From Spinacia oleracea (Eukaryota; Streptophyta; Magnoliopsida; Caryophyllales; Amaranthaceae): DNA of 64,000 bases. The notes below the pieces were generated by a model. It did not search any database. It had not been told where the DNA came from and worked only from the letters and a program-made list of their open reading frames with translations. Below, one piece after another: positions 1-10,747 of this stretch. The stretch's first letter is position 1. The number at the start of each line of letters is the position of its first letter. Where the stretch lies: NCBI RefSeq assembly GCF_020520425.1, contig NC_079492.1, forward strand, positions 39,869,542-39,933,541, written 5' to 3'. The position numbers and the translations under genes are program-made.

Positions 1-84
1 AAGTTTCTTGAATCTTGTAGAAAATTGTTTGATAGCCACTTGAACTTGAACTGTTGGAACTTGTACTTTTGAATTTTTGAACTC

Positions 85-272
85 GTATCTGCTTCGGCAC
101 GGATATCCTAGGCGTTGATGTAGAACTTGAATACCTGCTTCAGCGTGGATAGCCTAGGCGTTGGTGTAGAATTTGAATACTTGCTTCGGCGTGGGTAGCC
201 TAGGCGTTGGTATAGAATTTGGATACCTGCTTCGGCGTGGGTAGCCTAGGCGTCGGTGTAGAACTTGTATCT
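85..272 (+). repeat. 46-bp tandem repeat, about four copies
   Basis: Units begin at 89, 135, 181 and 227, an exact 46-bp spacing, and share the core GCTTCGGCGTGG followed by GCCTAGGCGTTGG and a TAGAA(C/T)TTGAATAC tail. The array lies just upstream of the antisense PMD-like gene, probably in its 5' region or in the 3' untranslated region of the Tat backbone. Short tandem arrays in 3' regions are a known feature of Tat elements. The stretch from 273 to 384 shows no other recognisable signal. Confidence 0.85.
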
Positions 273-2112
273 TGAATTAGAGGTCCACTGGGGATTTTGT
301 TTTGCATCATTTGACCTTGTGTGGGCCAGTGTAGGATAGCCCCCAGTTTAGAACTTTGACTCTTTGTATGCTACTTGATTTAGTATGCCTCGTCACACTC
401 GAAGAAAGCTCGCTGAATCAACTGTGGTTCGAGCTGCTGAGGAAGATGCTTCGGATGATGAAGCGGCTGCAATAAATGCACCAGGTGGGGGTATGGTTCC
501 TCGGGATGCGCCCGCTTTCCCTGGTGTTGGTTGGACCCCTTCCGACCTGGTGTTTCGGTCGGATTGGCACTTGTCTCAGCGGCCTCGCGCTGGCATGGTG
601 AGTCTTGTATTGTGTTTCGAATTTGTACTTTGTATTTGTAGTAGGTCTTGAGCTAACTCGTTCACATGTAGGCCGACAGAAAGTCGTTCCGTACTTACTG
701 GTCCTTGGTGGAGGTTTAGAGGGCCTTTAAGGCTCTCCGTGCTGATGAGGAGGCGATGGGGATTTGGTCGCAGATGGGCCTGACCGTTTTCTGGCGCACC
801 ATGGGGGGTTCCTCGAGGAGAACGGGGAATAAAAACCGTTTGTGGGCTTTGTTGGAGCTGTGGTGGGATACCACCAACACTTTCCACATGGCATGGGAGG
901 AGATTACAATTACCCCTCTTGAGTTTGCTATGATTACCTGTCTAAGGGACTTGAGAGCTGTTCCGAGTTACAACTGGGGTGGCTTGGCCTATAGCCACCT
1001 CTTGTATGAAATGAGGCGGGCCTCCCGGACTGCACTGGGGAGTGACCCGAGCATGGCTGCTCTATGGAGCGTGCTGGAGATATTCGAGACTCCTTATACT
1101 TTGTACTTTGTATTTGTACGCTTGTATCTTGAACTTGACTGATGTTTTGTTTGTTCCTTGAAAGATTTGGATCTATGAGCACTTCCCGACTTTGGCACCG
1201 GAGCGTACTAGAGATGCGGCTTACCCGTATGCTGCCTCTTGGATAGGAGCGGTGCGCGTCGGTGCGTCCTTGGCGGCTTCTCGCAGAGCTTGGAGAGTTT
1301 TGCCTGTTGATAGGGTAATCTTTTTGTACTGTTTTGCTGTCTTGTATTTGTATTTGTACTATTGCCTGAGTTGTCTGCTTTGTAGGTGGTATGGCGTCCT
1401 TTTGCCAACGCAGTTGTACCTGCCTCAGCTACTCGTGCCCAATTCCTGTCTGGGCGGCGGGTTTTGCTTCCAGGGCTGTACCGCCATATGTGGTATCCGG
1501 GGGAGCGAGTGTCCCTTGAACACAGTTCAGGGGATAGACTTGTCCCCAAGAATCCGCCGGAGTCCATGATGGCGTTGGATGAAGAGTTGGCCCGGCTCTA
1601 TGCGGAGGCTAGGGGCGAGACTGTTTGCCGCTCTTGGAGGGAGTTTGTACACAGGAAGGGGAGCTATGACGACTTCCTGAGGAGGCTGGCTCCACCAGTA
1701 CGCTTCGTACTGCCGGTGAGATTTTGCACCTTGTATTCTTGTATTCTTGTATCCTTGTATTTTTGTATTCTTGTATTCTTGTATTGATTGAATGATTGTA
1801 TTATTGTATGATTGTATGTAGGAGGAGGAGGTTGATCCTGAGGACATTCCTCACGCTGATAGGATCCTCCGCTATGAGAACTCGGACGGGGAAGAGGTGG
1901 TGGAGACCATTCCTTGGGCTTCTCCTCCGCACCGGAAATCATATGATGCTGTACCTGAGCATTACGCCCCTGTAAGTACTGTTGCATTTTTGAAACTGTT
2001 TGTAACTTGTATTTGGAAATTGATCTTGAATTTCGTATGCAGGCGCCTCGGGCGAGAGTGCGTCGCTGGATGCTCTTGCTTGATTCTTGAAAGAGGCAGT
2101 GCGCCAAGCTGA

Positions 2113-3732
2113 AATATTTATAAAGCCACTCAACTACCGGCTAGCGGTAAGCAAAGGGATCGTCCCAAAGAAACGGTGGTTATCGAGTTTGAAAGTCAAT
2201 CTAGTTCGATCAAGAATTTGGTTTTGAATTGTCACTTTTAAGAATCTAAAAACTACGAATTATGCTAAATTGAATCAAGAAAGGGAGATGTTAGGGAGTC
2301 GGGGATAGACTAGGGAAATCGGGGGAAATGAATTCAACTATCTAGCAATGATGATCATGCAACGAAGTGACGATTAGGCAAATAGCATCTAAAGACGAAC
2401 CCGCCACCTCTCGGATAGGGAACGCTAAGCGTCTAATCCACGGAAGAGCTTTCGCCTAATCCTAGATTAAACTAAATAGCATATAATAGGCACCGCCATT
2501 TGATCCCACAAGATAGGCCCACAATCTCTTGCCAAACCTAACCTATGGTTCCACGTGATTCTAATCGAATAGCATTTGCAACTAGCAATCAATTAGCATG
2601 GATGTCCTATCATCAAATCATATTTAATCACATGAATCAATCAACAATCAATCATCAATTTCCCCTAATTAAGCCCCTAGATTCTCCCCTTTCCCTAACC
2701 TAATTCTACTCACTAGTCATTCTAGAAATTAAGCAATCCATTAATTCTAAGCTAGCAAGCATGAAATTGAAGGAGTAAGAGAAGAGAATTTAAAAATTCA
2801 ATTGCACAATCAACTAGGAATTAAGAATCAAAGTAACTTCAATCAATGAAATCAAGAAATCAAGAAATTAAGAACAATCAACAACAAAGCAAGAGCAAGA
2901 ATTAAGAAACTAAGAATTAAATTGCAAAATTGAAAAAGAGTTAAGAAGGATTACAAATTCAAGCTTTAATGGAGGAGAGTTTCTCTCTCTAGAATTGCTG
3001 AAAATCTACTTTTAGAATCTCCAATTATCAACTAAAATTCTACTCTCTACAAAATAAATCGAAAAATCTATTTATAAGTTTCCCCAAATAGAATCCAAAG
3101 TTCGAAAAAAAGCAGCCCGCGCAGCGATTCGGTCGCACGTACCCACTGTGCGACCGAACGTAAATGACTTTGTTCGACCAAATGCAGTCCTGTGCGAGCG
3201 AAGACAGAGAAGATCATTTCCTTCGTCCTGTGCGACCGAACGTAATATCCTGTTCGGTCGAATGGGGTTTCTTTGGCTCAAGTCTCCTTTGCAGCTTTAT
3301 TCGGTCGAACAAGAAGAACTAACCGGGCGCACAACTTTTGTGCGGTCGAACTCAAAAAGTTGTGCGGTCGAACAAATGATGTGCTGTCGAACATCAGGCC
3401 TTGCGCGGTCGTTTTCCAATTTTGGGGCATTCTGTCTCAGAAATCCATTTTGTGCGACAGAACAACAGAGGGCATTCGATCGCACAAAACTGGAAATTCC
3501 ATGAACTCCATTTGCACTACTCTATTCGGACGCACAAACGATCACTCGATCGCACAAGCCCTGTTTTGGCTCAAATCTACTTGTTTTCCACCACTTTTCA
3601 TCATAATCACCTGTAAAGCATAAGATGGAACGAAACTTATAATATTCACACAAAAAGCTATGAAAACTATAAAAAAAGCATAAAAACTAACATAAAATCC
3701 TAGGCTAAGAGCGACATAAATGTCGCTCATCA
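2113..3732 (-). repeat. 3' LTR of the Athila-like element, lacking its terminal ~46 bp
   Basis: It matches 9119-10747 with scattered substitutions. Compared with the 5' LTR it lacks the last 46 bases (equivalent to 9073-9118), so it ends at AATATTTATA rather than TTATCA, yet a 4-bp target duplication abuts it. A minus-strand TATAAATA box lies at 3069-3076 and a motif array at 3110-3560. Confidence 0.9.
3065..3565 (-). promoter_or_regulatory. U3 promoter region of the 3' LTR: TATA box plus repeated GCGRNCGAAC motif
   Basis: The minus strand reads TATAAATA at 3076-3069. Immediately upstream (3110-3560) about sixteen close variants of GTGCGACCGAAC or its complement occur in both orientations. 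The same arrangement is present in the 5' LTR. The position suggests an upstream activating region; the binding factor is unknown. Confidence 0.6.
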
Positions 3733-5861
3733 AACTCCCCCAAGCTATGCGTTTGCTAGTCTCTAGAAAAGTAAACTCAACTAAGGAAGAATGAGCAACT
3801 AATCAGATTCTAAAAATTTACCAAAATCAAAATCTAGAAAATCTAATCAAGGCAAGACTAAAATGGAAAACACAAACCAAGAAAAGAAAGAAAGAAAAGA
3901 AGAAGAAAAGAAAAGAGAAGAAAAGAAATTAAACTACAAAAATCAAGATGGGCTTTATTATGGAACAAGTATAGAAGAACACTAATATTACTAATCAAAT
4001 AAATGAGTACACACTAACTAATGTCCTAAACCGAGTGAAAGATTCGAGCATCAAGCAAAGTGAACTTAGGGAAAGCACTAGTCAATCCCACCCACATCCG
4101 GGCATACCACGTCAAATCTCTAGATCTTATCCACCCTTGAGAATAGCGTCTCAAGACACCGCGAAGGCGCCAGAAAATCAACATTAGGCTACCCGACATC
4201 TTAGCATGACAACCTTGTTCCTTAAGCTTGACCAAATCCTCCCTCCACCGACAATGACTCAACTCTAAAGGGTCAAGAGGGCTTTTAGGGCGTAACGTAG
4301 GCTAGGGGTAAGGCGCGGAACATATTTGGCCATTTGGTGCTCATACGTAAAGCGAAGCGCAATGATAGAACTAAACTCAAGCATTTTGAACCAAACACAA
4401 ACTCGTACCACTTATTTGGGGTACCCCCAAGCTTATTCAACAACAATTCTAAACTACAACTCTTTTTTGCGTTTTTTCCTTGATTTGATTTTCCTCTTCT
4501 TTTGTGTTTCAAATGAAACTTTTCATGCCTTGTTTTTTCTCTATTTTTGGCTTTTTTTTTTTCAAAACTTTACTATTTTTTTTTTGCTTTTGCAACAATT
4601 ATTCACTATATACAACATTCTTCCAAAACTTTGCCATTCATACCAAACAACATTCATTCCTCAACTTTGCATAATTACTCCAAAACAACAAGCATCATAA
4701 CTCTAAGCTTCACTATCACTTCTAAGGGTGAAAACAAAACAAAGGCTATTAGGCTTGTAATGTGCTCATAAGAAATGAAGGGTCAAGGCTCAAATGGCTA
4801 GCAAAGGGGAAAATACAAACAAAAACATATGAGAAAAATAAGAAAATAGAGTCCTAAACTAAAAAGAAAAATAGTCACCAAAAGAAATGCCTCTATCGTC
4901 CCCTAAAGTAGTTTGTTCGCGGTCCGGGAAGGAAATGGTCAAACTCGGGAGACAAGAAAGTCAATGCTAAGGATCCATGCCACTCAATATAGAAAAGTGT
5001 TTGGGCTTATTTTTGAGCATGAACCTCACAAGGGAGAAAATACCATTCTCTCCGGCTTCAAATCACTAGAGAAATCGACACCATCTTACCACAACCAAGA
5101 GTTCATGACGCATGCTACCTATAGTTCAACCAACTTTCTTGACACTAAATCCTAGACTCGACCCAAGACATTAAGAACCGTGTAAAAATCTACCAATTTG
5201 GAATAAAAGCATTCTAATCTACAAGTTCCAATTTTATTTGCCCAAATCAAGAATATTGCCTAAGAAAACCGAGAAAAACTTGCCTTGACGAAAAGGAAAT
5301 CAACACAAAGAAGAAAAGAAGAAAATAAGAAAACACACCAAAAAAGAAGTAAATGAAACAAACAAAAAGAAAAGAAACTAAAATCAAACTAAATCAAACT
5401 AAAAACAAAGAAACAAGCACATAATGGTATGATTTCATAGCAATGAGCATCAACAAGTAGGCAACCACACAACAAAACTGCCCCCAAGCTAGAATTAGGC
5501 CATGTCCCCAAGGCCTAAAACCAAGCAAGGAGGGGCACATCTACTCATCCAACCAAATGCCCCAACATGATGTATGCCCGTCCCCTAAAGAATGCAATAG
5601 AGTTAGAAGGATGTTACCGGAAATGTCGTGGGAGAAAGTCCCGCAAAGAACCGTTGAAACCCGAACAAACTCACCAAAATATAGACGGGCAAGGCAAATG
5701 GTGGAAAGTATGAACCCATCGCAATGAAATACACCACAAATATGCACAAATGGAACAATAGTTACGAAACGAAAGGAAATGAAATCGAAGAGTTAGACAA
5801 CCGGGTTGCCTCCCGTGTAGCGCTCGTTTAACGTCATTAGCTTGACGAATCCCCCCAAAAC
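3733..5861 (-). other. Non-coding 3' region of the Athila-like element with polypurine tract
   Basis: No frame of recognisable coding content lies between the gag-protease stop and the 3' LTR, where pol would be expected in an autonomous relative. On the minus strand GGGGGAGTT directly precedes the LTR start (3733-3745) and is the likely plus-strand primer. An A/G-rich tract occupies about 3880-3945 and a T-rich stretch about 4455-4600 on the plus strand. Confidence 0.7.
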
Positions 5862-8800
5862 TCATGGGGGGTCAAATGCAACTAACTTGGGGTCATCATT
5901 ATTCAAAAAGTTTCGTTTTTCCCCCATGGGCACAAACAATGTACCGACATCACCATTCATAAGGTGCCAACCAAACAATCCGCCACCAAGCTTCCCCTTG
6001 GCTTTCTTGGGCTTCTTAGCTTTCTTGGGTCTCTTGGGCTTGTTTGCTGATTCATTAATCACCTTGGAGGTTGTAGCCCCAACATCACCATCAACATGCA
6101 TCCCAAATATATCGGGGATGGTTATGACATCATCAAACGAATCATCAAACAACCTTGGGATCACATGGACTTCCTTGTCATCGGGAGAGGACCTAGAAGG
6201 CTCATTATCACACTTAGAAACACGAAAGTTGTTAGAAGGGTTAGCATGTGAGCAATAGCTCTCAATACAAGCAATAGTTTCTACCTTCATACAAGTTTTC
6301 ATCTTTGCAAAACACCCTTCACCAAGGGGAAGCTTGAAGCTAGCTTTTGAATATCCCGCTTTCAAGGTGATCAGTCCCCCTTGCACATCAATAAGAGCAC
6401 CCGCGGTGGCCAAAAATGGCCTCCCCAAGATAATGGGAGTATGGGCATCCTCATCGATGTCCAAGACAACGAAGTCAACAAGGAAAGTAAGCTTGCCAAC
6501 CACGAGGGGAACATCCTCAATCCTACCCAATGGTAACATAACCGATCGATCGGCTAGTTGCAATGACATAGCGGTAGGAGAGAGATCACCTAGATTGAGC
6601 TTCTCATAGATCTTATATGGCAAGATGCTCACACTTTCCCCCAAATAACAAAGAGCATTCTCAAATTTGAGCTTTTGAATGCTACAAGGGGTAGAAAAAC
6701 TCCCGGGATCATTGAGTTTTGGGGGAAAGGAGTGCTGAATTAGAGCGCTACAACTCTCCGTGAGTTGCACGGTCTCTTTCGGTTCACAACCTCTCTTTTC
6801 GCGAAGAACATCTCTCATGAATCTAGAATAGTGGGGCATTTGTTTGAGTGCCTCGGTGAGAGATAATGTGACATGTAACTTGCTAATCACATCAAGAAAC
6901 TTAGAAAACTGATCATCCAATTTTTTGCCTAAAAATCTTTGAGGATAGGGGAGTTTAGGAGTGGGGAAAGGTAGAAGCGTTTCCTCTTTTGGTATAGGGG
7001 TATCACCCACATTATCGATGGGAGGCTCCTCTTCTACCACATCATTGTCGCTAGACTCAACGACTCCCTCTTGATCCTTTCCATTGGACTTAGAAACCTC
7101 ATTAGCTCTAGGAACATCATCTAAAGTCTTCCCACTCCGTGTCGTGATTGCATATATTTGCTTAGGAGGTTGACCTTGGGGTGGGAGACTAGTATGCACT
7201 TGTTGTTCCTTTAAGTTATTAGCGAGTTGAGCTAATTGGGTCTCAGCCATTCTCATATGAGTATTGAATTGCTTGAATCCATCCTCAAACTCAACATTCT
7301 TTTTGACTTGCGCCCCCACAAACGACTCCATGAGAGCCTCAAGATTAGACTTGAGAGGCGGGAGTGGTGGAGGTGCAACGCCATAACCACTAAGGTTTGC
7401 TTGATATTGGTTGCCAAAGGTCCTCAGTCCATTGAATCTGGGAGGTGGCAATTGAGATGCACCATAAGGAACTCCCGAGTTCAAAGGATAACCCCCACTT
7501 GAGGCACCCCTACATTGCCCATAAGAGTAGTTATAACCCCTTCCACCTTGATGGTTGGGATTATAACCCCATTGGTTGTATTGGCCTTGATTGCCAAAAC
7601 CTTGAGCTTGACCATAGGGCGCTTGGCTTTGATAGCCTTGTGCTCTATAGCCACCTCGATTTTGGCTATCATACCCACTTCCTTGGCCATAGCGACCATA
7701 CATGGAGGGCCCTCTAGGTTGCCTAGCAAAATTAGGATTGTTAGGGTTATCATTCCTAGACCTCTCATTGATGGCATTAGCATACTCTACATCAAACTCT
7801 CCTTCATACGAAGGGCCATAATCTACAAATGACAAGTTATGAACTAAGGGGCATGCATAGGGGAAATGACTATAGTCTTGGCAATTTTCACAAAAGAATG
7901 TGCCCGCAGGCATTGAGCCATAAGAACTAACCTTTCCCTTCCCCTTAGAGAGAAGAGTGGCCGAGGGAGGAGGGATTGTAGACGGTGATGGCGATTGGCT
8001 TGGTGTATTTTCGAGCTTCTCCAAGCGTGAGGTAAGCTTCTCTATCATCCGTGCTTGCTCTATGGTGTACACCGAACCCTTAGCATCTTCACTTCTACCT
8101 TTTCCATCATAATTCCTTGTGCCTACATGCCAAGATTGGTAGTTTTGAACTACATCCTCAATGATTTCCTCTATTTGATCCTCAGTTTTATTCATAATGG
8201 GGCTTCCCGCGCCCGCATCAAGACTTGTCTTCGAACTTGGACTCAACCCCAAGTAAAATGTTTGGAGCAACAACCATTTAGGAATCCCATGGTGTGGGCA
8301 TTCCCTTTGGTACTCCTTGAAACGATCCCAAGCTTCGAAGAGTAACTCATCTCGGTTTTGCTCAAAGGATTGGATCTTGTGGCGACACTCCGCCGTCTTC
8401 CCATGCAAGTAGAACTTGTTTAAGAATGCACTTGTCACTTCGGTCCAAGTGCGAAGTGAGTTGGGCTTGACCTCCTTGTCAAGCCAATCACTTGCTCGCC
8501 CAAGTAGAGAGAACCGAAACAATGTCAACCTCACATAATCCGATGTGACACCATTGTGCTTGATTGTGTCACAATAGTGCTCGAACTGTTTGGGATGTTC
8601 GTGAGGTGATTCATTACTCTTCCCACAAAAGGGGTGGCTTTGCACCAAATTGATCAAGGCAGGCTTGATCTCAAAGTTTTTGGCACCCGTTGTTGGGGCT
8701 TGAATACCACATGTACCTTCGAATGCCCCCGGTATTCCCAAGTTCTTAACCGGGAGCACCATGTTCTCAAACACTTGCTCACTCTCTTGTTGTTCCTCAC

Positions 8801-8993
8801 CAACACTCAACGATGCGAATCTGTTATTGCTTGATGAGCTAGACCGTACACGCCTTTGTCTCCTAAGTGTCCTCTCCAATTCAAGGTCAAGAGGATGGAG
8901 GATCCTTTGACGAGCACGCCCCCTAACAAGCATACAAACTAAAGAAAAACCGTGAGCAATGCCAAGGAAAAAGAAAGCTAAGCAAAATTGCAA
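5862..8993 (-). CDS. Gag-protease polyprotein of Athila-like LTR element (1043 aa)
   Basis: A single open frame encodes a retrotransposon Gag domain at roughly residues 95-290 (including FEHYCDTIKHNGV and FKEYQRECPHHGIP), a perfect CX2CX4HX4C zinc knuckle near residues 372-388 (CENCQDYSHFPYAC), a Q/G/Y-rich low-complexity stretch at about 440-530, and a retropepsin-like domain at about 770-880 ending with ILGRPFLATAGALIDV. The protease active-site triplet, normally DLG or DTG in this family, reads YLG within CYLGESVSILP (codon at 6645-6647), so this copy is probably protease-dead. The first methionine gives a hydrophobic leader; MLVRGRARQR at 8933 is an equally plausible start and lies about 120 bases after the primer-binding site. 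There is no RT or integrase. It would form capsid-like particles and package RNA if expressed. Confidence 0.88.
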   Translation of the reverse strand: MQFCLAFFFLGIAHGFSLVCMLVRGRARQRILHPLDLELERTLRRQRRVRSSSSSNNRFASLSVGEEQQESEQVFENMVLPVKNLGIPGAFEGTCGIQAPTTGAKNFEIKPALINLVQSHPFCGKSNESPHEHPKQFEHYCDTIKHNGVTSDYVRLTLFRFSLLGRASDWLDKEVKPNSLRTWTEVTSAFLNKFYLHGKTAECRHKIQSFEQNRDELLFEAWDRFKEYQRECPHHGIPKWLLLQTFYLGLSPSSKTSLDAGAGSPIMNKTEDQIEEIIEDVVQNYQSWHVGTRNYDGKGRSEDAKGSVYTIEQARMIEKLTSRLEKLENTPSQSPSPSTIPPPSATLLSKGKGKVSSYGSMPAGTFFCENCQDYSHFPYACPLVHNLSFVDYGPSYEGEFDVEYANAINERSRNDNPNNPNFARQPRGPSMYGRYGQGSGYDSQNRGGYRAQGYQSQAPYGQAQGFGNQGQYNQWGYNPNHQGGRGYNYSYGQCRGASSGGYPLNSGVPYGASQLPPPRFNGLRTFGNQYQANLSGYGVAPPPLPPLKSNLEALMESFVGAQVKKNVEFEDGFKQFNTHMRMAETQLAQLANNLKEQQVHTSLPPQGQPPKQIYAITTRSGKTLDDVPRANEVSKSNGKDQEGVVESSDNDVVEEEPPIDNVGDTPIPKEETLLPFPTPKLPYPQRFLGKKLDDQFSKFLDVISKLHVTLSLTEALKQMPHYSRFMRDVLREKRGCEPKETVQLTESCSALIQHSFPPKLNDPGSFSTPCSIQKLKFENALCYLGESVSILPYKIYEKLNLGDLSPTAMSLQLADRSVMLPLGRIEDVPLVVGKLTFLVDFVVLDIDEDAHTPIILGRPFLATAGALIDVQGGLITLKAGYSKASFKLPLGEGCFAKMKTCMKVETIACIESYCSHANPSNNFRVSKCDNEPSRSSPDDKEVHVIPRLFDDSFDDVITIPDIFGMHVDGDVGATTSKVINESANKPKRPKKAKKPKKAKGKLGGGLFGWHLMNGDVGTLFVPMGEKRNFLNNDDPKLVAFDPP

Positions 8994-9051
8994 ATTTTTG
9001 TATTTTCTAATGATGAACTAGTCTCAACTAAAACTCAAAAACAACAATCGT

Positions 9052-9069
9052 TCCCCGGCAACGACGCCA
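9052..9069 (-). other. Primer-binding site of the Athila-like element
   Basis: The minus strand reads TGGCGTCGTTGCCGGGGA a few bases after the 5' LTR terminus TTATCA (9073). This matches, with one change, the tRNA-Asp-type site (TGGCGCCGTTGCCGGGGA) typical of Athila and related plant gypsy elements. It confirms the minus-strand orientation. Confidence 0.85.
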
Positions 9070-9072
9070 TTT

Positions 9073-10747
9073 TGATAAGTGTATTTTCCGTTGTTGATAG
9101 AAAATAACCTATGCAAACAATATTTATAAAACCACTCAACTACCGGCTAGCGGTAAGCAAAGGGATCGTCCCAAAGAAACGGTGGTTATCGAGTTTGAAA
9201 GTCAATCTAGTTCGAACAAGAATTTGGTTTTGAATTATCCCTTTTAAGAATCTAAAAACTACGAATTATGCTAAATTGAATCAAGAAAGGGAGATGTTAG
9301 GGAGTCAGGGATAGACTAGGGAAATCGAGGGAAATGAATTCAACTATCTAGCAATGATGATCATGCAACGAAGTGACGATTAGGAAAATAGAATCTAAAG
9401 ACGAACCCGCCACCTCTCGGATAGGGAACGCTAAGCGTCTAATCCACGGAAGAGCTTTCGCCTAATCCTAGATTAAACTAACTAGCATATAATAGGGACC
9501 ACCATTTGATCACAAAAGATAGGCCCACAATCTCTTGCCAAACCTAACCTATGGTTCCACGTGATTCTAATCGAATAGCATTTGCAACTACCAATCAATT
9601 AGCATGGATGTCCTATCATCAAATCATATTTAATCACATGAATCAATCAACTATCAATCATCAATTTCCCCTAATTAAGCCCCTAGATTCTCCCCTTTCC
9701 CTAACCTAATTCTACTCACTAGTCATTCTAGAAATTAAGCAATCCATTAATTCTAAGCTAGCAAACATGAAATTGAAGGAGTAAGAGAAGAGAATTTAAT
9801 AATTTAATTGCACAATCAACTAGGAATTAAGAATCAAAGTAACTTCAATCAATAAAATCAAGAATTCAAGAAATTAAGGAATTGAAGAACAATCAACAAC
9901 AAAGCAAGAGCAAGAATTAAGAAACTAAGAATTAAATTGCAAAATTGAAGAAGAGTTAAGAAGGATTACAAATTGAAGCTTGAATGGAGGAGAGTTTCTC
10001 TCTCTAGAATTGCTGAAAATCTACTTTTAGAATCTCCAATTATCAACTAAAATTCTACTCTCTACAAAATAAATCGAAAAATCTATTTATAAGTTTCCCC
10101 AAATAGAAGCCAAAGTTCGAAAAAAACCAGCCCGCGCAGCGATTCCGTCGCACGTACCCACTGTGCGACCGAACGTAAATGACTTTGTTCGACCAAATAC
10201 AGTCTTGTGCGAGCGAAGACAACGAAGATCATTTCCTTCGTCCTATGCGATCGAACGTAAAATCTTGTTCGGTCGAATGGGGTTTCTTTGGCTCAAGTCT
10301 CCTTTGCAGCTCTATTCGGTCGAACAACAAGAACTAATCGGGCGCACAACTTTTGTGCGGTCGAACTCAAAAAGTTGTGCGGTCGAACAAATGCTGTGCT
10401 GTCGAACATAAGGCCTTGCGCGGTCGTTTTCCAATTTTGGGGCATTCTGTCACAGAAATCCATTCTGTGCGACCGAACAACAGAGGGCATTCGATCGCAC
10501 AAAACTGGAAATTCCATGAACTCCATTTGCACTACTCTATTCGGGCGCACAAACCATCACTCGATCTCACAAGCCCTGTTTTGGCTCAAATCTACTTGTT
10601 TTCCACCACCTTTCATCATAATCAGCTGTAAAGCATAAGATGGAACAAAACTTATAAAATGCACACAAAAAGCTATAAAAACTATAAAAAAAGCATAAAA
10701 ACTAACATAAAATCCTAGGCTAAGAGCGACATAAATGTCGCTCATCA
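9073..10747 (-). repeat. 5' LTR of the Athila-like element (1675 bp)
   Basis: It begins TGATGAGCG and ends TTATCA on the minus strand, so it has canonical TG...CA termini. The primer-binding site follows at 9069. It aligns along its length with 2113-3732 and adds 46 bases at the 3' end. CTGAC of the interrupted PMD exon follows at 10748. Confidence 0.92.
10080..10575 (-). promoter_or_regulatory. U3 promoter region of the 5' LTR with motif array and TATA box
   Basis: TATAAATA lies on the minus strand at 10091-10084. From about 10135 to 10570, directly upstream, near-palindromic variants of GTGCGACCGAAC / GTTCGGTCGCAC recur roughly every 25-30 bases. Clustering in U3 next to the TATA box, in both LTRs, suggests a cis-regulatory array. 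Confidence 0.65.

Larger units (their letters stand above)
2113..10747 (-). mobile_element. Athila-like non-autonomous LTR retrotransposon (gag-protease only)
   Basis: Two long, near-identical direct repeats (2113-3732 and 9073-10747) flank one large minus-strand gag-protease frame. On the minus strand the LTR begins TGATGAGCG and the 5' copy ends TTATCA, followed by a primer-binding site and, at the other end, a GGGGGAGTT polypurine tract. No RT, RNase H or integrase is present, so it would depend on another element. The 4-bp duplication CTGA (2109-2112 and 10748-10751) flanks it and removing one copy restores exon 6 of the host PMD gene in frame, which fixes the insertion point. The gag, zinc knuckle and protease resemble the Athila branch; lineage is inferred from motif style only. 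Confidence 0.88.

Noticed and set aside
3072..3623. Several overlapping frames in both LTRs of the Athila-like element
   Set aside because: They arise from the GC-rich motif array in U3 and are present on both strands; no conserved domain.
6334..8834. Plus-strand frames opposite the gag-protease gene
   Set aside because: They are shadows of the 1043-codon minus-strand frame.
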